29,462 nucleotides of DNA, from assembly GCA_036825755.1 (NCBI GenBank), contig DAISXR010000042.1, positions 1-29,462 of the forward strand, given 5' to 3'. A program made the position numbers and the translations under genes. A model generated the notes under the pieces. The model saw only the letters and a list, made by a program, of their open reading frames with translations. It made no database searches and was not told the origin of the DNA. Origin of the DNA: JAJFTV01 sp036825755. Its GTDB lineage: Bacteria; Chloroflexota; Anaerolineae; Anaerolineales; Anaerolineaceae. Shown one piece after another: positions 1-7,436 of this stretch. The first letter of the stretch is position 1; each line of letters starts with the position of its first letter.

Positions 1-895
1 CCAGCCAGATGGTGGTACGGCCGGCGAAGATATGCAGCGTGTACAGTTTCTTGCTGTCGGGCGTCCAGCCATAAGTATGCGAACCCTGCCCCCAGGCGTT
101 ATACGAAAAATCAAAACCTTCACCCACGAAGCGTTTTTCTTTTCCGCTTGCCAGATCCAGCAGAACCAGATCTTCCCACTCGCCGTTGCTGGCCACATAG
201 CTCATCCAGCGACCGTCCGGTGAGAAGCGGGGCTCTTTTACCGGTAAATCCTTCAAATTGACCAGCACTTTTTTCTCAACCAGGCGCGGCGGGGTGCCTT
301 CCAGCCTGCCCGTCATGATGCGGGTTTCATCCCACGGCATATTGGGGTGATCCCATTCCACCCAGGCGATGCGTTTTCCATCCGGATGCCAGACCGGTTG
401 CATGTAAAAATCAGCGCCGCTGCTTAATTTGACCGGCCATTCCTTTCCCTGGGCATCCACCAATCCCAATAGATCGGTTTTCAAATCGGAATAGATGAAC
501 AGTAGCCATTTGCCGTCAGGTGAGAGGGCCGGTGAGGCCGTGCGTCCGAAGGCGGGCGTGATCGGAACCGGAAGCTCATTCCCCAAACCGCGCCGATAGA
601 TACGACCGTCAATTTCCACAAAAAAGACGGTTCCCTGAGCCACGGTAAAGTCACCACCGCCGTAGCCTACCCAGGCGCGCACATTTTCTTCCATGGTCAG
701 GTCGCGGGCAGCCTGGCTGCCGGTGGCGGCTGAGAGCACGCCCTTATCCGACTTGCCGGTATGCCACACCAGGGTCTCGCCATCCGAGTCCCACTGGACA
801 TCGCTGAAGCGGTGTCCCTGCCCTACCATATCGGCTGAGATGGGGCTGGGCCAGATACCATACGGCATGTTTTGCTTCTGAACGGTTTCGGTCAT
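1..895 (-). CDS. S9-family peptidase, N-terminal beta-propeller part (partial)
   Basis: Reading the minus strand from ATG 893-895 gives 298 open codons that run off the left edge. The start has GGAGG six bases upstream. The protein has repeated propeller-blade phrases such as SPDGKWLLF, HPDGKRIAWVEWD, SPDGRWMSYV and TPDSKKLYTLH, which are WD40/TolB-like blades. Phrases such as WDSDGETLVWHTGKSDKGVL and VGYGGGDFTVA near the N-terminus resemble dipeptidyl aminopeptidase / acylaminoacyl peptidase proteins (family S9), in which the propeller gates a C-terminal alpha/beta-hydrolase domain. That catalytic domain, with its Ser-Asp-His triad, lies outside the window, so peptidase activity is inferred. 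There is no signal peptide, so it is probably cytoplasmic. It lies 142 bases after the thioredoxin gene and has its own promoter-like sequence. Confidence 0.8.
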   Translation of the reverse strand, partial: MTETVQKQNMPYGIWPSPISADMVGQGHRFSDVQWDSDGETLVWHTGKSDKGVLSAATGSQAARDLTMEENVRAWVGYGGGDFTVAQGTVFFVEIDGRIYRRGLGNELPVPITPAFGRTASPALSPDGKWLLFIYSDLKTDLLGLVDAQGKEWPVKLSSGADFYMQPVWHPDGKRIAWVEWDHPNMPWDETRIMTGRLEGTPPRLVEKKVLVNLKDLPVKEPRFSPDGRWMSYVASNGEWEDLVLLDLASGKEKRFVGEGFDFSYNAWGQGSHTYGWTPDSKKLYTLHIFAGRTTIWL

Positions 896-956
896 GTGTT
901 CCTCCATTAAAGGGATCAATCAAAATGATAGTTCAGGCTGATATACGTACTCATCC

Positions 957-985
957 ATTATAGTCACTTCCACCGGCCGGTTACA
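957..985 (-). promoter_or_regulatory. Putative promoter of the S9 peptidase gene
   Basis: On the minus strand a perfect TATAAT -10 box (957-962) is preceded, after 17 bases, by TGTAAC at 980-985, a weak -35. A transcript from here would have a leader of about 55 bases before the ATG at 895. Confidence 0.5.
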
Positions 986-1037
986 GACTCGGTGCAGAAG
1001 ATACACTCTGAGGATGAGCGTTAAAGTTATTTGAAGG

Positions 1038-1364
1038 CTATGCCAGATAGGGCGTGACAGTGGCCTTGATCTTGTCAGCGCTGGATGAACCGGTCAGCCG
1101 TTCGCGGGCTTCTCCGCCCACGAACAGGATCAGCGTGGGCACCGACATCACCCCAAAACCGGCCGCGATATCGGGGCATTCATCCACATCCACCTGCGCA
1201 AAATTGATCTTGCCGCCCCACTGCTCGGACAGACTCAACAAAATCGGCTCCAGGTTTTTGCACGGCTTGCACCAGGGAGCGCCGAACTCCAGCAGGACCG
1301 GCCGCTTTGAAGCCGAAACCTGCCGGGTGAAGTTGGATTGGTTAATTTGAAAAAATGAACTCAT
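1038..1364 (-). CDS. Thioredoxin-family protein, CKPC active site
   Basis: This 108-residue protein has the size and layout of a classical thioredoxin: an FGAPWCKPCK active-site segment with redox cysteines 32 and 35, the buried VDVDECPDIAAGFGV segment, and the cis-proline loop SVPTLILF (Pro76). Thioredoxins reduce disulfides in cytoplasmic proteins and are recharged by thioredoxin reductase, which is not in the window. The active site is CKPC where the housekeeping form is usually CGPC; such variants are common in secondary thioredoxins and shift the redox potential. No signal peptide is seen. The ATG is preceded by GGAGG four bases upstream. The gene follows the SixA-like gene by 166 bases with a strong hairpin between, so it may be a separate unit. 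Confidence 0.88.
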   Translation of the reverse strand: MSSFFQINQSNFTRQVSASKRPVLLEFGAPWCKPCKNLEPILLSLSEQWGGKINFAQVDVDECPDIAAGFGVMSVPTLILFVGGEARERLTGSSSADKIKATVTPYLA

Positions 1365-1450
1365 GATGCCTCCAGGGGATTGTGATAAGGTGAAAAGGGG
1401 TCACAAACGAAAACAGGAAAACAATGTCTGTTTTTTGCCAGACTCATGAC

Positions 1451-1482
1451 TGACAGGGTGGTGATGTTACCCCACCCTGTCA
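1451..1482. terminator. 11-bp hairpin between SixA-like and thioredoxin genes
   Basis: TGACAGGGTGG (1451-1461) is perfectly complementary to CCACCCTGTCA (1472-1482) around a 10-base loop. It lies downstream of the SixA-like stop. On the minus strand no T-run follows directly; on the plus strand a weak T-rich stretch begins about 10 bases later. It could be a terminator, a processing site or an mRNA-stabilising hairpin. Confidence 0.45.
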
Positions 1483-1530
1483 GATGTATTGTGATTTTTA
1501 AGTCAACGGTTTAATCCGGAGATTCTCCGG

Positions 1531-2013
1531 TTATTCGCGCGGGATCCAGAGGTTGGCCAGTTCGCCGGTGGTGTCAAAACTCAGTTCCTGCCAGTTGTTG
1601 ATGGGCAGCTTGATGCGCACCACCGAGGCGGTGGGCAGGCTGGTGATCTTGTCGGTCAGACGCTGGGTCAATCCTTCCAGCCCGGGGTTATGGCCGATAA
1701 TCATCACCCGCTCCACGTCGGTCAGGTGTTGAAGCACGCGCAGGATCACATCCGGTTCAGCCATATACAGGGCATCCATATACTCTACCTGCCCCTCAAA
1801 ACCCAGCTCATCCACCACGATTTCAGCCGTTTGTTTGGCACGCAAAGCGGTGGAACACAGAATCAGGTCCGGTTTGAACTTTTTGTTATCCAGCAGCTTG
1901 CCCATGCTCTTTGAATCTTTTCGTCCGCGTTTCTTCAACGGGCGTTCACTATCCGCGAGAGCCGGGTCTTTCCAACTGGATTTTCCGTGCCGCATGATCA
2001 ATAATGTTCTCAT
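1531..2013 (-). CDS. SixA-like histidine phosphatase
   Basis: The ATG at 2013 is chosen because AGAGGG lies seven bases upstream and the protein then begins MRTLLIMRHGKSSW, the canonical N-terminus of the branch-1 histidine phosphatase family. An upstream in-frame start would add 21 unconserved residues. His9 of the RHG motif is the expected phospho-acceptor, Arg58 in STALRAKQTA and His108 in IIGHNPGLEGL complete the usual pocket. The 160-residue length matches SixA, which removes phosphate from phosphohistidine proteins such as phosphotransferase-system or phosphorelay components; small-molecule phosphatases share the same fold, so the substrate is open. It follows the baeRF gene by 91 bases and has a promoter-like site in that gap. 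Confidence 0.82.
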   Translation of the reverse strand: MRTLLIMRHGKSSWKDPALADSERPLKKRGRKDSKSMGKLLDNKKFKPDLILCSTALRAKQTAEIVVDELGFEGQVEYMDALYMAEPDVILRVLQHLTDVERVMIIGHNPGLEGLTQRLTDKITSLPTASVVRIKLPINNWQELSFDTTGELANLWIPRE

Positions 2014-2083
2014 TGTCCATCCCTCTGGCGAGGATCGCCCTGCGGTGAGCCCTGCGCATTCCCTGGCAGAAGTCACCTGAATC

Positions 2084-2092
2084 AGTATATCA
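2084..2092 (-). promoter_or_regulatory. Extended -10 promoter-like site before the SixA-like gene
   Basis: Minus strand reads TGA-TATACT, an extended -10 (TGn plus TATACT), 71 bases before the SixA-like ATG. No convincing -35 is seen at 17 bases, as is typical of extended -10 promoters. Confidence 0.4.
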
Positions 2093-2104
2093 CGAGGATC
2101 CCGC

Positions 2105-3205
2105 TCAGTATCTTAAAATTGCCCCGATTTTATGTGTTCCATCGAGGGACGGCATATCGTGGATCACCTCCACGTCACCGCCGCTGCGCAACGTGGCAGC
2201 GATTGCTTCTTCCACCACATCGGCCAGTTTTTCCACCTGCTCGCCGCATCCTTCACAGTGATCTTTGGGTTGAATGGTCAGGATGCCGCAATCTTTACAC
2301 CGGTAGCCTCCTTCATGATAATCATTCACGCTGATGAGGGTCTTAATACGCCCCTTCGACACAGCATCCAGCACTTCGTCAATGCCGGTCACAGCGCCCT
2401 GCCCTTTACCCGAGCCGGTGGCCAGCGTATCCAGCAGGCGCTGGATTCTCTTTTTGTTGGCCGCACGGCCAATTTCAACCACCCGGTCGTGAACTTCAGC
2501 GTGAGTGGCTGTCATCTGTGCGGGAAAAGTGCCCATCACCAGGCTCTGCCAGGCTTTCGGCAGCATACTGCGGAACAGGGCAATGTTATCGTCCGTTCCG
2601 CCAATCATAATGCGCCTGACATCATGGCTTTCAAAAAAGACGATGCTGAAATCAACCGCATCGCGCATATTTCTGTCAATGGTTTCATCCATGGCGCTGG
2701 AGTCGTTGGAGCCTCCGCCCTTGCGGCCAAACAAACTGGACGACGCACCGCGTTTGATGCGCTTGACCGTATCACCCATAACGCCATCTTGCTCTTTCAG
2801 TTCACCGAGGTGGAACGAAAACAATCTTGCACCCTGCTTGTCCACCAGCGCGACCCCATATCCCCCATAGCTGTCCAGTAAGTTGGCCAGCGGCTTGATG
2901 ACAGGAGAATCGCTTACCTGAACCATATCACTCATTGGAAATGCGACGGGGTAAGCCCGGAAAAACCCGATTTTTGCGCTTGAAAAAATGGCGATGCTTC
3001 GACCGGTCCAATCGCGTTCCATATTCACGTATTGTTCAACCGTTTCCACATCCTCCGTCAGACGCACTTTTTTCAGCATGTTCTTCAGCCGAAGTCGGTA
3101 CGCATCCGCATTCCCAAGTGAAGGGTCCGTATTCAAGTAGATACTTAAAACTGCATCCGGTGCATGAATGTCCAAAAGCTCCCGTAAATCCTTTTCAGTG
3201 AACAT
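2105..3205 (-). CDS. baeRF / Vms1-type eRF1-like protein
   Basis: This 366-residue protein resembles the bacterial archaeo-eukaryotic release factor-like families, related to eRF1/Pelota and to the peptidyl-tRNA hydrolase Vms1. Residues 1-110 form the N-terminal domain (opening LRELLDIHAPDAVLSIYLNT). Residues 114-200 resemble eRF1 domain 2: a strand GGYGVALVDKQGARLFSFHLG, then a glycine-rich loop around residues 152-170 where eRF1 carries GGQ. Here the loop has Gly163-165 followed by Ser166, with no glutamine. Residues 230-366 look like the L7Ae-like domain 3, with a CxxC...CxxC zinc ribbon (Cys303, 306, 317, 320). Function is unproven; ribosome rescue or hibernation is the usual suggestion. 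The start has AGGAGG six bases upstream. It follows htrA by 43 bases, probably in one operon. Confidence 0.72.
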   Translation of the reverse strand: MFTEKDLRELLDIHAPDAVLSIYLNTDPSLGNADAYRLRLKNMLKKVRLTEDVETVEQYVNMERDWTGRSIAIFSSAKIGFFRAYPVAFPMSDMVQVSDSPVIKPLANLLDSYGGYGVALVDKQGARLFSFHLGELKEQDGVMGDTVKRIKRGASSSLFGRKGGGSNDSSAMDETIDRNMRDAVDFSIVFFESHDVRRIMIGGTDDNIALFRSMLPKAWQSLVMGTFPAQMTATHAEVHDRVVEIGRAANKKRIQRLLDTLATGSGKGQGAVTGIDEVLDAVSKGRIKTLISVNDYHEGGYRCKDCGILTIQPKDHCEGCGEQVEKLADVVEEAIAATLRSGGDVEVIHDMPSLDGTHKIGAILRY

Positions 3206-3248
3206 GATTACCTCCTATTGTTCGCAGTGATAAATGAACCAATCGATG

Positions 3249-4448
3249 TTAAGGCCGTGTTTCCAGTATGAGTTCCACCTCCATTTCCTCATTCGCTCTG
3301 AGAAATGTAATGAGTACCGTATCACCAGGAGATTTTTGGGTCATGAGATAACCCAGAAATTCTCCAAAATTACGAACCGGCTGATCGTCAATTGCAATAA
3401 TCAGATCGCCGCCTGAATTCAAACCCACATATTCGGTTGGCTGGCTGCCTGCCTGCAAACCGGCTTTATCGGCCGGCCCGCCGTTGACCACCTCCACCAC
3501 ATACGCCCCGGAGGTCTGGGGCAAACCTAAGGCCTGCGCTTCGATCAGGGTCAACTCCGGGCGGGCCGATATGCCCACATACGGGTAGTCATAGCTTCCC
3601 TTGCTGATTAAATCAGGTACAACACGCTTGAGGATATTGACCGAAATGGCAAACCCAATGCCGGTGTTAATGGGCTCTCCGGAATTGGTGATGCCGCTCA
3701 GGCGGATGGCGCGGTTGATGCCGATCACCTCACCGGCCAGGTTGAGCAGCGGACCGCCGGAATTGCCCGGGTTGATGGAAGCATCGGTCTGGATCAGATC
3801 ACCGGCGGAGAAAGCCTGCCCGGTATCGGTGGAACGCAGTGAATCCAGCGTCCGGCCCTTGGCCGAAACAATCCCCACCGTCATGGTGCCGGTCAGCCCG
3901 TAGGGGTTTCCAATCGCGAACACAGTCTGCCCGATTTGCAGGTTATCCGAATCCCCCAGCGGGAGCGGATAAAGCTGGTCGGAGGGCACATCCACCTGAA
4001 GAACGGCGATATCCGAATCGATATCGATCCCGATCACCTCACCAAACACCTTGATACCGGATGGGAAGTCAATTTCGATTTGATCGGCGTCCTGCACTAC
4101 ATGATAGTTGGTGATGACGTGGCCGTCCTGATCATACACAAAACCTGAACCCTGAACACCGCTCTCAGAATTGATAGTCTGCACGGAGACAATCCCCGGG
4201 CTTACGCGCTGGTACAACGCAATCTGCAATTGCTCCATGTCTGAAAGATCGCTGGTGACCGGCGGAAGCTGCGGGGTGGCGGCCGGTGGAACGGCTTCCA
4301 ATGTCTGTACCGCGGTATCGTTCGCAGGCGTGTTTTTCGTCTGAATATCCGGGGCGGGGGTCTGACCAAACAACGTGAATCCCCCCTGGCATGCAAGCGT
4401 TACAACGGTTAATGCCATAACTACCAATAATGGGCGAAGTCTCTTCAT
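3249..4448 (-). CDS. HtrA/DegP-family serine protease, likely surface-anchored
   Basis: I chose ATG 4448 over an in-frame TTG six bases earlier because AGG lies seven bases before the ATG. The 399-residue protein starts with a positively charged, hydrophobic leader ending in TLAC at Cys20, a lipobox-like site with a non-typical -3 residue, so it is a lipoprotein or simply N-terminally anchored. A Pro/Thr-rich linker follows. The trypsin-like domain has His116 (ITNYHVV), Asp146 (DIDSDIAVLQV) and Ser230 (NPGNSGGPL), the full triad. A single PDZ domain occupies about residues 295-390 (GAYVVEVVNGGPADKAGLQAG...GDLIIAIDDQPV). Such proteases degrade or chaperone misfolded extracytoplasmic proteins. 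It begins 27 bases after the DnaJ-like gene stops, indicating co-transcription. Confidence 0.92.
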   Translation of the reverse strand: MKRLRPLLVVMALTVVTLACQGGFTLFGQTPAPDIQTKNTPANDTAVQTLEAVPPAATPQLPPVTSDLSDMEQLQIALYQRVSPGIVSVQTINSESGVQGSGFVYDQDGHVITNYHVVQDADQIEIDFPSGIKVFGEVIGIDIDSDIAVLQVDVPSDQLYPLPLGDSDNLQIGQTVFAIGNPYGLTGTMTVGIVSAKGRTLDSLRSTDTGQAFSAGDLIQTDASINPGNSGGPLLNLAGEVIGINRAIRLSGITNSGEPINTGIGFAISVNILKRVVPDLISKGSYDYPYVGISARPELTLIEAQALGLPQTSGAYVVEVVNGGPADKAGLQAGSQPTEYVGLNSGGDLIIAIDDQPVRNFGEFLGYLMTQKSPGDTVLITFLRANEEMEVELILETRP

Positions 4449-4475
4449 TGGCAAGCCTTTCCGTAACGGCTGTAA

Positions 4476-5414
4476 TTAACTGTTCTTTATTTGTTCAAAA
4501 AGTTCCCGTTGTTTCCTGGATAATTGTTTGGGAAGCTGTACTTTGATTCTGGCATATAAATCCCCATGTTCAGCCGGCGTGCGCAGTTTTGGCATCCCCT
4601 TTCCAGTGAGTCTGAAGTTCTGTCCCGGCTGCGTGCCCGCAGGAATGGTCAGGACCACTTTTCCATCCGGTGTGGGCACATCTGCCTCGCCGCCCAGTAC
4701 CGCAGTGTACAGATCAATGCTGACCTCAGTTTGCAGGTCATCGTCTTTTCGTTCGAAACGGTTGTCAGGCAGAACTTCTACAACAAGATACAAGTCTGAT
4801 GCCTGGTCTGAATCCGGGGTGGAGACCGCGTTGGCCATGCGGATACGCGTTCCGGTTTTTGATCCGGCCGGTATTTTTACCCGCAGACGGCGTCCATCCA
4901 TTTGCAGCATCCGCTCGGTGCCGTGAAAGGCCTCCTGCAAACTGATTTCCACCGGCTGCTCATAGCGGGGCCGGGCTGCTGCCCTGCGGGCAGACTGTGT
5001 GCTGCGCCCCGTACGCGAGGGGCGCGCGGAGCTGCCGAAAATCATGTTGAAGAAATCGGAAAAACCGCCGAAAACATCATCCATGTTTTCGGCATCCACA
5101 CGGGTATACCCCCGGGGAGCTCCCTGAGACGGACCGCGCGAAAACCAGTCATTCCAGTTGAAATCGCCGCGTCCGCCGCTCTGCTGCCATTGTGAGTAGG
5201 AAGCCCCCAACTGATCATACCGGGAACGCTGCTGGTCATCACCCAGCACCTGATATGCTTCGTTGATGTCTTTGAATTTTTCTTCCGCTACTTTGTTCCC
5301 CGGGTTATGGTCGGGGTGATATTTCATGGCAAGCTTGCGATAGGCCTTTTTAATATCATCCTGGGTTGCCGTCTTCTGAACACCCAGGATATTGTAGTAA
5401 TCCTTATACTCCAT
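4476..5414 (-). CDS. cbpA: CbpA-type DnaJ co-chaperone (no zinc finger)
   Basis: The 312-residue protein has an N-terminal J domain with the HPD tripeptide (KYHPDHNPGN, about residue 33), which stimulates DnaK ATPase. A Gly/Ser/aromatic-rich linker (about 75-140) replaces the Gly/Phe region. There is no CxxCxGxG zinc-finger module, so it is the CbpA type and not canonical DnaJ. The C-terminal peptide-binding barrel domains follow (YEQPVEISLQEAFHGTERMLQ, DLYTAVLGGEADVPTPDGKVVLTIPAGTQPGQNFRLTGKGMP). It acts in the cytoplasm with DnaK, which is not in the window. It is the first gene of the minus-strand run cbpA-htrA-baeRF. I see no CIRCE element upstream, so heat-shock control by HrcA is not supported. 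Confidence 0.92.
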   Translation of the reverse strand: MEYKDYYNILGVQKTATQDDIKKAYRKLAMKYHPDHNPGNKVAEEKFKDINEAYQVLGDDQQRSRYDQLGASYSQWQQSGGRGDFNWNDWFSRGPSQGAPRGYTRVDAENMDDVFGGFSDFFNMIFGSSARPSRTGRSTQSARRAAARPRYEQPVEISLQEAFHGTERMLQMDGRRLRVKIPAGSKTGTRIRMANAVSTPDSDQASDLYLVVEVLPDNRFERKDDDLQTEVSIDLYTAVLGGEADVPTPDGKVVLTIPAGTQPGQNFRLTGKGMPKLRTPAEHGDLYARIKVQLPKQLSRKQRELFEQIKNS

Positions 5415-5506
5415 AAACCCATTGTATTCTTATTCGAGATGCTGAGTCAAGCAGTTTAGAGGATGATTAACAAAAATCTTATACGTCCGTGGGTGCATGG
5501 GGCAGA

Positions 5507-5515
5507 TGCTATACT
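5507..5515 (+). promoter_or_regulatory. Extended -10 promoter-like site before the alpha/beta hydrolase
   Basis: TGC-TATACT is an extended -10; the predicted transcript start near 5522 gives a leader of about 60 bases before ATG 5585. No good -35 is visible. It lies in the short region divergent from cbpA. Confidence 0.45.
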
Positions 5516-5584
5516 TATGAGTCTGGCAGCAACCACATTGACGGCTGCCGTTATCCACATCTTTCGGTCAGATTCAATTCACCC

Positions 5585-6517
5585 ATGCCAGAAATCATCC
5601 GTTTTTCCAATCAAAACATCACATTGTCCGGCGAACTGCGCCTTCCGCTCGGGCTGGGACCGTTTCCATTGCTGGTGGTGCTGCACCCGGCTTCCAACCC
5701 GCTGCGCGGGCACCCGTTTTACCGGCATCTCGCCCACGGGATACCGGCTCATGACATGGCCGTCTTTGTGTTTGATCGGCGTGGCAGCGGGGATTCAGGG
5801 GGCAACTTTGACACCTCCAGCTTTGAGGATCTGGCCGGAGACGCACTGGCTGCCGCGCGTTGCCTGGCGGCTCATCCCCAGATCGACCTGCACGCCATTG
5901 GCCTGTATGGTATCAGCCAGGGCGGCTGGCTGGCTCCGCTGGCCGCAGCGCAGGATTCACTCATCCAGTTTCTGGTCATCGTCTCCGGCTGTGGGGTATC
6001 GCCTGCCGAGCAGATGAATTATGCCGCCCGTTGGACACTGGAAAACGCCGCGTTTCCCCAGCCTGCCATCGACACAGCGCTGGGTTTACGCCGCGCGGTA
6101 GATGATTATTACCGCGGTCTGCTGACGCACGCCGAGACCACCAACCGGCTCAAGCGGTATGCGCATGATAGCTGGTATCCGCAGGCCTATTTGCCGGACC
6201 CTGAGAGACTGCCCCTGGATGTGCGGTCAAGCAAATGGTTTTATCAGTTCTCGTATGACCCACTGCCGGTCTGGCAGCGAGTTACCCAACCCAGCCTGTT
6301 CCTGTTTGCAGAAAGCGACCGCTGGGTGCCCGTCGATGAAAGCCTCCGGCGTTACCAGCAGGCCACCAGCCATATTCCGAATGTGCGTTTTGAAGTGATT
6401 CAGGGCACAAATCATATGATGGAGGATCTCACGCAGGGTACCGAGGATGGCAGCGGGGTCATATCCACGGTATACCAACAGACTCTGACGGACTGGCTGA
6501 CAGAAGTTGTCAACTGA
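5585..6517 (+). CDS. Alpha/beta hydrolase
   Basis: The reading frame is open from 5489, but the protein becomes family-like only at ATG 5585 (MPEIIRFSNQNITLSGELRLP) and the predicted promoter lies inside the longer version, so I use 5585. No clear ribosome-binding site is present. The 310 residues contain an oxyanion-side HP motif (VVLHPASNP), the DRRGSGDSGG strand-turn, the nucleophile elbow GISQGG with Ser111, Asp245 in FAESDRWVPVDESL and His277 in GTNHMMED, giving a complete Ser-Asp-His triad. The family covers esterases, dienelactone hydrolase-like and peptidase-like enzymes, so the substrate cannot be told. No signal peptide is present. It is convergent with the small minus-strand gene that follows. 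Confidence 0.85.
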   Translation: MPEIIRFSNQNITLSGELRLPLGLGPFPLLVVLHPASNPLRGHPFYRHLAHGIPAHDMAVFVFDRRGSGDSGGNFDTSSFEDLAGDALAAARCLAAHPQIDLHAIGLYGISQGGWLAPLAAAQDSLIQFLVIVSGCGVSPAEQMNYAARWTLENAAFPQPAIDTALGLRRAVDDYYRGLLTHAETTNRLKRYAHDSWYPQAYLPDPERLPLDVRSSKWFYQFSYDPLPVWQRVTQPSLFLFAESDRWVPVDESLRRYQQATSHIPNVRFEVIQGTNHMMEDLTQGTEDGSGVISTVYQQTLTDWLTEVVN

Positions 6518-6545
6518 AGTTGTTAACAGAAGTCGGTAGCCGGTA

Positions 6546-6604
6546 AGCGCCGGCGAATACCGGCGCTCAGGCGATGAAAAACCGGCAGCCGAAAGACTGC
6601 CGGT
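6546..6604 (-). terminator. Intrinsic terminator of the 94-residue protein gene, with a second hairpin
   Basis: On the minus strand ACCGGCAG (6597-6604) pairs with CTGCCGGT (6581-6588) and is followed at once by TTTTTC, a standard intrinsic terminator 27 bases after the stop at 6631. A second hairpin, AGCGCCGG/CCGGCGCT (6546-6567), lies between it and the convergent hydrolase gene and may serve the plus strand. Confidence 0.75.
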
Positions 6605-6630
6605 AAGTACCTGATGAAAATCGCGCCGGA

Positions 6631-6915
6631 TTAATGCTGACGGCGCCGGCCGGGCAAGTTGCCCAGGTTCTGTTCCAACCGCCAGCTTTGAATATGGCGG
6701 TGTAATTCGATGGAGTTATGCGCCAGTTCGGCGGTATCGCTTTCGCCATCGGCGGTTAATTGGGATGCTTTCTCAAGCATATCCTTCATCAGCTCTTCAT
6801 TCGCCCCGCTCGTTTGAATGGTTTCCGTCCATGCCTTTTTATCCTCATCGGAAAAAGGCATCTTCTCAACCACCTGAAGGATCAGTTTTTCTTTCGGGCC
6901 TACCTTTTGTGCCAT
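6631..6915 (-). CDS. Small conserved-looking protein of unknown function
   Basis: The start at 6915 is set by GGAGG seven bases upstream; a longer in-frame version would add six residues and lose that spacing. The 94-residue protein (MAQKVGPKEKLILQVVEKMP...) is predicted mostly alpha-helical, charged, without cysteines, signal peptide or membrane segment, and ends in a basic tail (PGRRRQH). I do not recognise a family. It has its own terminator and lies between the alpha/beta hydrolase and the alkyltransferase-like gene. Good ribosome-binding site, terminator and clean codon use support a real gene. Confidence 0.65.
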   Translation of the reverse strand: MAQKVGPKEKLILQVVEKMPFSDEDKKAWTETIQTSGANEELMKDMLEKASQLTADGESDTAELAHNSIELHRHIQSWRLEQNLGNLPGRRRQH

Positions 6916-6962
6916 AGCTACACCTCCTTGCAACTAAACCTGATTTGACGGTCCCGCGCAAA

Positions 6963-7295
6963 TTATTCACTGCCCGGGCCATGCCAGCCAAAGCGGTTGA
7001 AGTCCACTTTGCCCTGGGCATCAAACACCACCCCTTCATCCATCAGAAGCTGTCTTTGCAGGGTGGTACCAATTCCGTCGCCGTGCTGGCTCACCTTACC
7101 CTGGCTATTGATCACCCGCTGCCAGGGCACATCATCCTGCCTCAAGGCTGACATGGCATACCCCACCATACGGGCGGTACACGTCCCTAAAATGCGGGCG
7201 ATTTGCCCGTATGATGCCACCCTGCCGGGCGGTATCTGCCGGACCAGATCATAGATCTGCTCATACATCGGGATACGATTTTCGGGAAAATCCAT
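6963..7295 (-). CDS. Alkyltransferase-like protein (ATL, MGMT-like without active cysteine)
   Basis: The 110-residue protein matches the C-terminal DNA-binding domain of O6-methylguanine-DNA methyltransferase: YEQIYDLVRQIPPGRVASYGQIARILG carries the helix-turn-helix with the Arg finger region, then ARMVGYAMSAL and VPWQRVINSQGKVS. Where MGMT has the PCHRV alkyl-acceptor cysteine, this protein has Pro57-Trp58-Gln59-Arg60, the hallmark of ATL proteins. These bind O6-alkylguanine lesions without repairing them and hand them to nucleotide excision repair. The start has GAGGG four bases upstream. The stop lies 47 bases before the small unknown gene, so the two may be co-transcribed. Confidence 0.9.
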   Translation of the reverse strand: MDFPENRIPMYEQIYDLVRQIPPGRVASYGQIARILGTCTARMVGYAMSALRQDDVPWQRVINSQGKVSQHGDGIGTTLQRQLLMDEGVVFDAQGKVDFNRFGWHGPGSE

Positions 7296-7385
7296 ATGTC
7301 CCTCGTCCCTCGTGAAACCCCAGCGCTTTGTCCGGGCTTATTCCGGAATTTGAACTGACAGGTCATATGCCTGAACAAAGCGAAA

Positions 7386-7436
7386 AGTGTTCCCCCCAGG
7401 CAATCTCAAATTTCAGAATCCCCTGGGCGGAACACT
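7386..7436 (-). terminator. Terminator of ppa, overlapping its stop codon
   Basis: AGTGTTCCGCCCAGG on the minus strand (7422-7436) pairs with CCTGGGGGGAACACT (7386-7400), a 15-bp stem with one mismatch and a 21-base loop, followed by TTTTC. The ppa stop codon (7435-7437) lies in the stem. Confidence 0.65.

Noticed and set aside
2132..2881. 249-codon open frame antisense to the baeRF gene
   Set aside because: The minus strand encodes a complete family-like protein with good ribosome-binding site; the antisense frame has none.
5415..5584. CIRCE heat-shock operator before cbpA
   Set aside because: No TTAGCACTC-N9-GAGTGCTAA or close variant is present.
6505..6535. Tandem GAAGTTGT(C/T)AAC repeat at the end of the hydrolase gene
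   Set aside because: Only two short copies spanning the stop codon, probably slippage; no functional sign.
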